From Ruminococcaceae bacterium UBA5450 (GTDB taxonomy: Bacteria > Bacillota > Clostridia > Oscillospirales > Acutalibacteraceae): DNA of 24,646 nt. Where the stretch lies: the NCBI GenBank assembly GCA_002424295.1, contig DIQY01000078.1:1-24646 (forward strand). Reading direction: 5' to 3'. A program made the position numbers and the translations under genes. The notes under the pieces are model-generated. The model worked only from the letters and a program-made list of their open reading frames with translations. It was not told the origin of the DNA and searched no databases. How positions within the stretch are numbered: position 1 is the first letter of the stretch; every line of letters starts with the position of its first letter. Positions 15,738-22,533 of this stretch are shown here, piece after piece.

Positions 15738-15793
15738 CGAAACAATAAAAATTTCGGGGGGATTTTCCGAAAAAATCAAAGGAGTGTAGAACC

Positions 15794-17440
15794 ATGAACA
15801 GTGATGCAGTCAGAAATGATATGCCTAAACGTGCGCTTTTCCATGCGCTGGGTTTAACCGATGAAGAGATTGAGCGGCCTCTAATCGGAATTGTCAGCTC
15901 ACAAAATGAGGTTGTTCCGGGGCATATGAACCTGGATAAAATTGTGGAGGCTGTTAAAATGGGTGTTTCCATGGCGGGTGGAACCCCCTTGGTCTTTCCG
16001 GCAATTGCGGTTTGCGACGGAATTGCTATGGGACACCGTGGAATGAAATATTCTTTGGTTACCCGGGAACTGATTGCCGACAGCACAGAAGCAATGGCAT
16101 TGGCCCACGCCTTTGATGCACTGGTGATGGTGCCGAACTGCGATAAAAATGTACCCGGACTCCTGATGGCGGCAGCGCGGCTGAATCTTCCTACAATATT
16201 TGTTTCCGGTGGCCCGATGATGGCCGGCAGAGTAGATGGGCAGAAAACAAGCTTTTCCAGTGCAAGTGAAGCGGCAGGCGCTTTTGCTGCCGGAAAAATT
16301 GATGAAGCAAAACTCAAAGATTTTGAATATCATACCTGCCCGACCTGCGGTTCCTGCTCCGGAATGTATACCGCAAATTCGATGAACTGTCTGACGGAAG
16401 TTCTTGGAATGGGATTAAAGGGGAACGGGACAATCCCGGCAGTCTATTCCGAACGCCTGATGCTTGCAAAGCACGCCGGAATGCAGGTCATGGAGCTCTT
16501 AAAGAAAAATATTCTGCCTCGGGATATTATGACAAAAGAAGCGTTTGAAAATGCTTTAACAGTGGATATGGCTCTCGGCTGCAGTACAAACAGTATGCTG
16601 CATTTGCCGGCGATCGCCCATGAATGCGGAATTGAGATCGACCTCTCGATTGCAAATCAGATCAGTGATCGCACACCGAATCTTTGCCATTTGGCTCCGG
16701 CAGGACACACTTATATGGAAGACCTTAATGAGGCAGGCGGCGTTTATGCGGTGATGAATGAGCTTACGAAAAAGAATCTGCTTCATACCGATTTGATGAC
16801 AGTTACTGGGAAAACGGTCGGAGAAAACATTGCGCCCTGTAAAAACCGTGATCCCGAAGTGATCCGTCCCATTGACAATCCTTACAGCACGACCGGAGGA
16901 ATTGCTGTTCTGCACGGCAATCTTGCACCGGAAGGCTGTGTGGTAAAGCGCTCGGCAGTGGCTCCTTCGATGCTCACACATGAAGGACCTGCGCGCGTTT
17001 TTGAATGTGAAGAGGATTCAATGGCGGCCATTACCGGAGGAAAAATTAATGAGGGAGATGTCATTGTCATTCGCTATGAAGGTCCCAAAGGCGGACCTGG
17101 AATGCGCGAAATGCTGAATCCAACCTCTGCAATTATGGGGTGCGGCCTTGGAGAAAGTGTTGCATTAATTACAGACGGACGTTTTTCAGGTGCGACCCGT
17201 GGCGCCGCGATTGGCCATGTCTCTCCGGAAGCAGCAGTCGGCGGCCCGATTGCTTTGGTAAAAGACGGAGACCTGATTTCAATTGATATCATGAAAAATA
17301 CGCTGGAAGTGCGCGTCTCAGAAGAAGAGATGGCAAAGCGCCGCAAAGAATGGCATGCACCCGAAAAGAAATTAACAGGGTATCTGAAGCGCTATGCAAA
17401 ATTGGTAACAGACGGAATGCATGGCGCAGTTGTTGATTAA
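15794..17440 (+). CDS. ilvD: Dihydroxy-acid dehydratase
   Basis: Dehydrates 2,3-dihydroxy-isovalerate and 2,3-dihydroxy-3-methylvalerate to the 2-keto acids that lead to valine, leucine and isoleucine. It has 548 residues, normal for the family. Fe-S ligand motifs are NCDKNVPG (Cys116) and CPTCGSCSG (Cys188). The early Cys of the PCN motif seen in [2Fe-2S] versions is absent; residues 37-45 read QNEVVPGHM, resembling the oxygen-labile E. coli type. The ATG at 15794 follows AAAGGAG. It is monocistronic, with its own promoter and terminator, next to a Crp/Fnr-family regulator and leuCD. An Fe-S enzyme of this kind is expected in an anaerobe. Confidence 0.96.
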   Translation: MNSDAVRNDMPKRALFHALGLTDEEIERPLIGIVSSQNEVVPGHMNLDKIVEAVKMGVSMAGGTPLVFPAIAVCDGIAMGHRGMKYSLVTRELIADSTEAMALAHAFDALVMVPNCDKNVPGLLMAAARLNLPTIFVSGGPMMAGRVDGQKTSFSSASEAAGAFAAGKIDEAKLKDFEYHTCPTCGSCSGMYTANSMNCLTEVLGMGLKGNGTIPAVYSERLMLAKHAGMQVMELLKKNILPRDIMTKEAFENALTVDMALGCSTNSMLHLPAIAHECGIEIDLSIANQISDRTPNLCHLAPAGHTYMEDLNEAGGVYAVMNELTKKNLLHTDLMTVTGKTVGENIAPCKNRDPEVIRPIDNPYSTTGGIAVLHGNLAPEGCVVKRSAVAPSMLTHEGPARVFECEEDSMAAITGGKINEGDVIVIRYEGPKGGPGMREMLNPTSAIMGCGLGESVALITDGRFSGATRGAAIGHVSPEAAVGGPIALVKDGDLISIDIMKNTLEVRVSEEEMAKRRKEWHAPEKKLTGYLKRYAKLVTDGMHGAVVD

Positions 17441-17461
17441 ATAAAAAATTAAAAAGAATAG

Positions 17462-17502
17462 AAAAATCCGGCTGACTCTATGAGAAAATCAGCCGGATTT
17501 TT
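17462..17502. terminator. Bidirectional terminator between ilvD and the Crp/Fnr gene
   Basis: A 14-bp perfect stem AAAAATCCGGCTGA / TCAGCCGGATTTTT surrounds a 13-base loop. The A5 and T5 ends allow termination of both convergent genes. Confidence 0.93.
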
Positions 17503-17552
17503 ATCTGTTTTTATGATTTTACATTTAACTTTCATTATTAGAATAATAATAC

Positions 17553-18188
17553 TTATAGAAGTTCTTTTAATGCTTCCGGATCCAAAATACAGATGGAGCG
17601 GTAGCTGCAGTGAATCCATCCTTTTTCAGAAAAGTGGCGGATTACCCTACTGACCGTTACACGGGAAGACCCGGTCAATTCTGCCAGATCCTGTTGCGTA
17701 CAGGCAACACAGCCATTCTTCCGGGGAAGCGCTAAAAGCTGCTGGGAGACGCGTGTTTCTGCTGGCAGAAAGCTGATCGTATCTACTTGAGAAGAAAGCA
17801 TCCGTACCGTCTTTGCCAGAAATTGCAGCATCTGCAGCGCAAGATTCGGAGATTCCCGGAATCGGGTAACTAATTCCGTACGCCCGATCGGAATGACTTC
17901 GGCGTTCTCGGTCACTTTTGCAGAGGACATTCTCGGAAGACCATCCAAGAATGCTGCTTCTCCAAAAAGACTATCCGGGGAAAGCTGTGTCAGCGTTTTC
18001 TCCATGCCTTTTTCTGAAGTCAGAAAAATTTTTACCTTTCCTGATTTGAGATAATAAAAATAAGAATCCTGCTGCCCTTGAAGATAAAGAATTTCACCTT
18101 TTTCATAAGTTTTTGCAGGGAGTCCTTTAATTAGATCCGACCAGCCGTTTTTGGGCGTTTCAAAATGGAAATCCATTCCTTCTTGCAT
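17553..18188 (-). CDS. Crp/Fnr-family transcriptional regulator with cysteines only in the DNA-binding half
   Basis: Dimeric DNA-binding regulator of 211 residues. The cyclic-nucleotide-binding-like domain spans about 20-115 (KGEILYLQGQQDSYFYYLKSGKVKIF; FGEAAFLDGLPRMSSAKV). A dimerisation helix lies near 115-140. The winged helix spans 145-211, with recognition helix SSRVTVSRVIRHF at 174-186. There are no cysteines in the sensory domain. All four are in the C-terminal half: Cys160 and Cys163 (CVAC), Cys194 and Cys200. This could form a metal, Fe-S or thiol site. The ATG at 18188 follows AAGGGGG. It is divergent from leuC and convergent with ilvD, so control of these Fe-S dehydratase genes is likely. 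The effector is unknown, and the pocket differs from the classic Arg-Ser cAMP contact. Confidence 0.88.
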   Translation of the reverse strand: MQEGMDFHFETPKNGWSDLIKGLPAKTYEKGEILYLQGQQDSYFYYLKSGKVKIFLTSEKGMEKTLTQLSPDSLFGEAAFLDGLPRMSSAKVTENAEVIPIGRTELVTRFRESPNLALQMLQFLAKTVRMLSSQVDTISFLPAETRVSQQLLALPRKNGCVACTQQDLAELTGSSRVTVSRVIRHFSEKGWIHCSYRSICILDPEALKELL

Positions 18189-18215
18189 ATCAAGTTTCCC
18201 CCTTAAAAATTCTTC

Positions 18216-18243
18216 TTAAATTGTATCATAGTTTACAATTTAA
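18216..18243. promoter_or_regulatory. 28-bp operator for the Crp/Fnr-family regulator
   Basis: TTAAATTGTA-N8-TACAATTTAA is a perfect inverted repeat with 10-bp arms. It overlaps the -10 and spacer of the regulator's own promoter. Its centre (18229.5) is about 41.5 bases upstream of the predicted leuC transcription start, the position where Crp/Fnr proteins activate by class II contact. It therefore predicts self-repression and leuCD activation. Confidence 0.65.
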
Positions 18244-18247
18244 TCAA
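18220..18247 (-). promoter_or_regulatory. Promoter of the Crp/Fnr-family gene
   Basis: Minus-strand TTGATT (18242-18247) and TACAAT (18220-18225) are 16 bases apart, with TGA before the -10. It lies within the inverted repeat, consistent with autoregulation. Confidence 0.55.
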
Positions 18248-18255
18248 CAAAAATC

Positions 18256-18264
18256 TGTTATACT
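18256..18264 (+). promoter_or_regulatory. Extended -10 promoter of leuCD
   Basis: TGTTATACT is an extended -10 with no -35 at proper spacing; the nearest TTTACA is 21 bases away and inside the operator. This is the usual layout of an activator-dependent promoter. Transcription would start near 18271. Confidence 0.6.
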
Positions 18265-18297
18265 CAAATCATTCAAAATAAAGGGAGGTCTTGAACC

Positions 18298-19569
18298 GTG
18301 GGAATGACCATGACGCAAAAAATTTTAGCAGCGCATGCCGGCTTAGAAAATGTAACCGCCGGACAACTAATTGAGGCAAAACTGGATCTGGTTTTGGGAA
18401 ATGACATCACGAGTCCCGTTGCAATCAATGAATTTGAAAAATGCGGTGCACAAAGCATTTTCGATAAGAATCGCATTGCACTGGTTCTTGATCATTTTGT
18501 GCCCAATAAAGATATTAAAGCTGCGGAACAATGCCGGCAGACTCGTGATTTTGCTGGAAAATATGATATTAAAAACTTTTTTGATGTAGGCAGGATGGGA
18601 ATTGAACATGCTCTTTTGCCGGAGCAGGGTTTGGTGGGACCCGGAGACTGTGTAATCGGTGCAGACAGTCACACCTGTACCTATGGCGCTTTAGGCGCGT
18701 TTTCCACCGGCGTTGGAAGCACTGATATGGCAGCAGGCATGATCAGCGGAAAAGCATGGTTTAAAGTGCCTTCTGCAATCAAGGTCGTACTAAAAGGGAA
18801 GCTTTCGCCCTATGTTTCTGGAAAAGATGTGATCCTGCACCTGATCGGAGAAATCGGTGTGGACGGTGCTCTTTATCAGTCTTTGGAGTTTACAGGCGAA
18901 GGGGTCAAAGAACTCTCGATGGACGATCGCCTCTGTATCTCGAATATGGCAATCGAAGCCGGTGCGAAAAACGGGATTTTTCCGGTTGACGATGTGACTT
19001 TGGCTTATGAAAAAGGGCGTTTCGAGAGAGAACCAAAAATTTATTCAGCTGACCCGGATGCCGAATATACCCGCGAAGTAACAATCGACCTTGATATACT
19101 TCGGCCGACTGTAAGTTTTCCGCATCTGCCGGAAAATACAAAGACGATCGATGAAGCGGCGGGAGTTAAAATGGATCAGGCGGTGATCGGTTCCTGTACA
19201 AATGGCCGAATGGAGGATATGCGCACAGCGGCGGCTATTCTGAAAGGACGCAAGGTTGCGAAAGGACTGCGCTGCATTGTGATTCCGGCGACACAGCAGA
19301 TTTATCTGGACTGTCTGCGGGAAGGACTTTTGGAAATCTTTGTTGAGGCGGGAGCAGTTGTCAGTACGCCTACCTGCGGCCCCTGTCTTGGCGGCTATAT
19401 GGGAATCCTCGGAAAAGGGGAACGCGCGGTTTCTACAACCAATCGGAATTTTGTCGGGCGTATGGGCCATGTAGAAAGCGAAGTTTATCTGGCAAGCCCT
19501 GCGGTTGCGGCGGCAAGTGCGGTAACCGGAGTTTTGACTGATCCTGCCAAACTGCCTGCGGTTGACTAA
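18298..19569 (+). CDS. leuC: 3-isopropylmalate dehydratase large subunit
   Basis: Catalytic [4Fe-4S] subunit that isomerises 2-isopropylmalate to 3-isopropylmalate in leucine synthesis, working with LeuD. The 423-residue length matches the shorter LeuC/homoaconitase-like class rather than the roughly 466-residue enterobacterial type. Fe-S ligands are Cys300 (SCTNGRMEDM) and Cys360/Cys363 (TPTCGPCLGG). Substrate-site motifs GADSHTCTYGALGAF (121-135) and GVGSTDMA are present. The start is GTG at 18298 with GGGAGG nine bases upstream; the ATG codons further in are too far from it. leuD follows after 18 bases. leuA and leuB are not in the window. The upstream operator suggests control by the divergent Crp/Fnr-type protein. 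Confidence 0.95.
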   Translation: MGMTMTQKILAAHAGLENVTAGQLIEAKLDLVLGNDITSPVAINEFEKCGAQSIFDKNRIALVLDHFVPNKDIKAAEQCRQTRDFAGKYDIKNFFDVGRMGIEHALLPEQGLVGPGDCVIGADSHTCTYGALGAFSTGVGSTDMAAGMISGKAWFKVPSAIKVVLKGKLSPYVSGKDVILHLIGEIGVDGALYQSLEFTGEGVKELSMDDRLCISNMAIEAGAKNGIFPVDDVTLAYEKGRFEREPKIYSADPDAEYTREVTIDLDILRPTVSFPHLPENTKTIDEAAGVKMDQAVIGSCTNGRMEDMRTAAAILKGRKVAKGLRCIVIPATQQIYLDCLREGLLEIFVEAGAVVSTPTCGPCLGGYMGILGKGERAVSTTNRNFVGRMGHVESEVYLASPAVAAASAVTGVLTDPAKLPAVD

Positions 19570-19587
19570 AGAAAGGAGCATGTCTTT

Positions 19588-20073
19588 ATGATTGCTAACG
19601 GAACGGTTCATAAGTATGGAGACAATGTAGACACGGATGTTATTATTCCGGCCCGATATTTGAATACGGCTTCTCATGAGGAGCTTGCAAAGCACTGCAT
19701 GGAAGATATTGACGCGACATTTGTATCAACAGTAAAGACTGGCGATATTATTGTTGCAAATAAAAACTTTGGCTGTGGCTCTTCCCGAGAGCATGCCCCG
19801 ATTGCGATTAAAGCGAGCGGAATTTCCTGCGTAATCGCCAGCACTTTTGCACGGATTTTTTATCGCAATTCCATTAATATTGGTCTACCGATTTTGGAAT
19901 GCTCTGAGGCTGCTCAGGAAATCAAAGACGGCGACGAAGTGGAAGTGGATTTTGATTCCGGAAAGATTTTAGATAAAACACTCGGAAAAACCTTTCAGGC
20001 ACAGCCATTTCCGCCATTTATTCAAAATATTATTGAAAAGGGCGGTTTGCTTAATTCTTTAAAAGATGGTTGA
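19588..20073 (+). CDS. leuD: 3-isopropylmalate dehydratase small subunit
   Basis: Swivel-domain partner of LeuC, completing the isopropylmalate isomerase active site. It has 161 residues, the size typical of the short LeuD class. Motifs are YGDNVDTDVIIPARYLNT near the N-terminus, GCGSSREHAPIAIKASG in the middle, and FARIFYRNSINIGLPILEC. The ATG at 19588 has AAAGGAG nine bases upstream. It follows leuC directly and ends in a strong terminator, so leuCD form a two-gene unit. Confidence 0.96.
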   Translation: MIANGTVHKYGDNVDTDVIIPARYLNTASHEELAKHCMEDIDATFVSTVKTGDIIVANKNFGCGSSREHAPIAIKASGISCVIASTFARIFYRNSINIGLPILECSEAAQEIKDGDEVEVDFDSGKILDKTLGKTFQAQPFPPFIQNIIEKGGLLNSLKDG

Positions 20074-20098
20074 GATTGCTCAAAAATGGATTTATTTA

Positions 20099-20140
20099 CG
20101 CCAAAATTTCCGACAAAGAAATTTTGGCGCTTTTTCTTTT
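20099..20140 (+). terminator. Terminator after leuCD
   Basis: CGCCAAAATTTC and GAAATTTTGGCG form a perfect 12-bp stem with a 7-base loop, followed by C and a T-rich tail. It begins 26 bases beyond the leuD stop codon. Confidence 0.93.
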
Positions 20141-20190
20141 GATTTTCCTTCAGAAAAAGCGGAAAATTTTATCTTTTTATAGAAAATTCA

Positions 20191-20218
20191 TTACTTCTCA
20201 AAAAAAATCAAGTATAAT
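20191..20218 (+). promoter_or_regulatory. Promoter of the two-component/HtrA operon
   Basis: A perfect TATAAT (20213-20218) has a weak -35 TTACTT (20191-20196) 16 bases upstream. The start would be near 20225, about 30 bases before the response-regulator ATG. The poor -35 leaves room for self-activation. Confidence 0.55.
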
Positions 20219-20255
20219 AGAGATAATTAAAGCTTTCTCTATTGGAGGGATCAGA

Positions 20256-20945
20256 ATGTCACAAGGAAAAATATTGGTCGTTGATGATGACCAGAATATC
20301 TGCGAATTACTCCGCCTATATATTGAAAAAGAAGATTTCGACGTTGTGATTGCAAATGACGGCCGCAAGGCTTTAGCAATGTTCGATGCACAGGCGCCTG
20401 ATTTGGTGCTGCTTGATATCATGCTTCCGGAACTGGACGGCTGGCAGGTCTGCCGTGAAATTCGGAAAAAGAGCCAATGCCCCATTATCATGATTACCGC
20501 GAAAGGGGAAGTCTTCGATAAAGTACTTGGGTTGGAGCTTGGCGCCGACGATTATGTTGTGAAACCTTTTGAGGCCAAAGAAGTTGTTGCCCGTATTAAA
20601 GCGGTCATGCGCAGAATCGGAAAAACGGAAAATAATACCGTAAAAGAAGTTAAGTATGATAAGCTTTCTATTAATCTTACAAATTACGAATTAAAGGTCA
20701 ATGGAAAAGTAATTGATACACCGCCTAAGGAGATGGAGCTGATCTATCATTTGGCGAGCAACCCAAACCGTGTCTTTACAAGAGATCAACTATTGGATGA
20801 GGTTTGGGGATTCGATTATTACGGGGACAGCCGTACGGTCGATGTGCATATTAAACGTTTGCGTGAAAAATTAGAGGGCGTTTCAGATCAGTGGTCTTTA
20901 AAGACGGTATGGGGAGTCGGATATAAATTTGAAGTCAAAGAATAA
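20256..20945 (+). CDS. OmpR/PhoB-family response regulator
   Basis: Phosphorylation-activated transcription factor of 229 residues. The receiver domain shows the acidic pair Asp10-Asp11, the phosphorylation site Asp54 (LLDIMLPELDG), the switch Thr in IIMITAKG, and the Lys in DDYVVKPFE. A winged-helix domain follows (about 130-228), ending VWGVGYKFEV, with DSRTVDVHIKRLREKLEG as recognition helix. The start at 20256 follows GGAGGG and is the normal start for this family. An upstream in-frame extension to 20070 overlaps the leuD stop and the terminator and is rejected. The sensor kinase overlaps its end, so they form a pair. Target genes are unknown, but the linked HtrA-like protease points to envelope stress. 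Confidence 0.95.
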   Translation: MSQGKILVVDDDQNICELLRLYIEKEDFDVVIANDGRKALAMFDAQAPDLVLLDIMLPELDGWQVCREIRKKSQCPIIMITAKGEVFDKVLGLELGADDYVVKPFEAKEVVARIKAVMRRIGKTENNTVKEVKYDKLSINLTNYELKVNGKVIDTPPKEMELIYHLASNPNRVFTRDQLLDEVWGFDYYGDSRTVDVHIKRLREKLEGVSDQWSLKTVWGVGYKFEVKE

Positions 20946-22533
20946 ATGCGGAAGCCCTTTTGGCGACCGAACGATTTTTAAAAAGTATCTGCGAGTCACA
21001 ATGCTGCTGATTCTTGTCAGCTTCATTTTTCTTGGCCTTGTAATGATGATGTTTGTCAGCAATAACTGGAGACAGGAAAAACGGGATGTCCTTGAGAAAG
21101 GGGCCCGCAATATTGCCGATATTGCATCCAGACAGGTTACCCAAGATGAAAATGGAGATTATCAGCTTGCGACCGAAAGTGTAAATGCTTTTTTAAAGGC
21201 ATTTAGCGAAAATTCTCAGTCCGATGTTTTTGTTACGGATAACAGCGGCAATATTTTGCTGATTTGCCGCGGAACTTCCGATACTTTTCAAAAGCAGGCA
21301 CTTCCGGAAAGCGTGATGGAACAGACTCTTTCGGGGATGTATGACGGGCAATCCACTTTAGGCGGGGTTTATGAGAAATCCTGTTATGTTGTGGGAATCC
21401 CGATTACGGTTGCTACAGAAAACGGAACAAAGGCAGTTGGGGCTGTTTTTAATTCTGTCAGCGCTTTATCACTGACCATGTACCGCATGGATATGCTTAA
21501 AATGTTTGTTTTTGCCGCACTGGCTGCCTTTTTAATCAGCTTTTGCGTCGTATGGCTATTCTCCTATAATCTCGTCAAACCGTTGCGAGATATGGCGGCG
21601 GCAGTACGCAGCTTTGGAGAAGGAGACTTTAGTGTACGGGTACCGGTGACGACTCGCGATGAAATGGGCGAACTGGCAGTGGCATTTAATCATATGGCGG
21701 ATTCGCTCGCTACCGGGGAATCTTCCAGCCGCAGTTTCATTGCCAATGTGAGTCATGAGCTTAAAACACCAATGACGACCATTTCCGGCTTTATTGATGG
21801 AATTTTGGACGGTACCATTCCGCCGGAAAAACAAGAACATTACTTAAAGATTGTTTCTTCTGAAGTGAAACGTCTTTCAAGATTAGTAAAAAGCATGTTG
21901 AATCTTTCTCGTATTGACAGTGGAGAACTTCGGCTGCGGCCGGCAACTTTTGATATCAATCAGACTGTTTTGGATGCCATGCTTTCGTTTGAAAAACCGA
22001 TCGAGGACAAAAAACTGGAAGTTCGGGGCTTAGAGGACAGTGTCAGCATAAAAGTTGACGGAGATCCTGATATGATTCATCAGGTGGTCTATAATCTGAT
22101 TGAAAATGCGGTTAAGTTTACAAATGAAGGCGGATATATCGAAGTTCGTACGGAAGACTTAAAAGACCGGGTGGTCGTCCATATTAAAAACAGCGGCGAA
22201 GGAATTGCACCGGATGAAATCACACGGATTTTTCAGCGGTTCTATAAGACGGATAAATCGCGCTCAAAAGATAAAACCGGGATGGGATTGGGTCTCTATA
22301 TTGTACGTACGATTATCAAACTGCACGGCGGAGAAATTACAGTCAGTTCCATTCAAGGAGAATTCAGCGAATTTTCTTTCTGGCTGCCCAAGCAGCATTA
22401 CCTGGAGGAAAACCAAAAACATTCGGAAAAACGTTTGGACAAGAAAACCGATTCCAAAAAACATTCGTCTCTGAAAAAATCTAAAAACAAGAAAACTAAA
22501 ACAGATTCTCACCATACAGGAGGAAATGTATGA
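20929..22533 (+). CDS. Sensor histidine kinase (HAMP, class I)
   Basis: Membrane kinase that would phosphorylate the preceding regulator. As read it has 534 residues: TM1 about 24-45, an extracytoplasmic sensor of about 145 residues, TM2 191-212, and HAMP about 212-262. The H-box is SFIANVSHELKTPM with His276. The N-box is NLIENAVKFTN near 389-399, and the G2 box is GMGLGLYIV near 451-459. A Lys-rich tail of about 40 residues ends the protein. The only in-frame start before TM1 is TTG at 20929, inside the regulator's last codons, with GGGGAG eleven bases upstream. A better-looking ATG at 20946 is out of frame and meets a stop after eleven codons (see findings). It overlaps the HtrA gene by four bases (ATGA). 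Confidence 0.92.
   Translation: MKSKNKCGSPFGDRTIFKKYLRVTMLLILVSFIFLGLVMMMFVSNNWRQEKRDVLEKGARNIADIASRQVTQDENGDYQLATESVNAFLKAFSENSQSDVFVTDNSGNILLICRGTSDTFQKQALPESVMEQTLSGMYDGQSTLGGVYEKSCYVVGIPITVATENGTKAVGAVFNSVSALSLTMYRMDMLKMFVFAALAAFLISFCVVWLFSYNLVKPLRDMAAAVRSFGEGDFSVRVPVTTRDEMGELAVAFNHMADSLATGESSSRSFIANVSHELKTPMTTISGFIDGILDGTIPPEKQEHYLKIVSSEVKRLSRLVKSMLNLSRIDSGELRLRPATFDINQTVLDAMLSFEKPIEDKKLEVRGLEDSVSIKVDGDPDMIHQVVYNLIENAVKFTNEGGYIEVRTEDLKDRVVVHIKNSGEGIAPDEITRIFQRFYKTDKSRSKDKTGMGLGLYIVRTIIKLHGGEITVSSIQGEFSEFSFWLPKQHYLEENQKHSEKRLDKKTDSKKHSSLKKSKNKKTKTDSHHTGGNV

Noticed and set aside
15709..16317. A 202-codon minus-strand ORF overlapping the ilvD start, a possible owner of the orphan terminator at 15558
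   Set aside because: Most of it is antisense to conserved ilvD sequence, and the peptide is low-complexity Ser/Ala. A small RNA is the better explanation for the terminator.
18189..18297. A T-box or leucine-type leader in front of leuC
   Set aside because: The gap is only 109 bases with no specifier stem, antiterminator or leader peptide; the inverted repeat explains control better.
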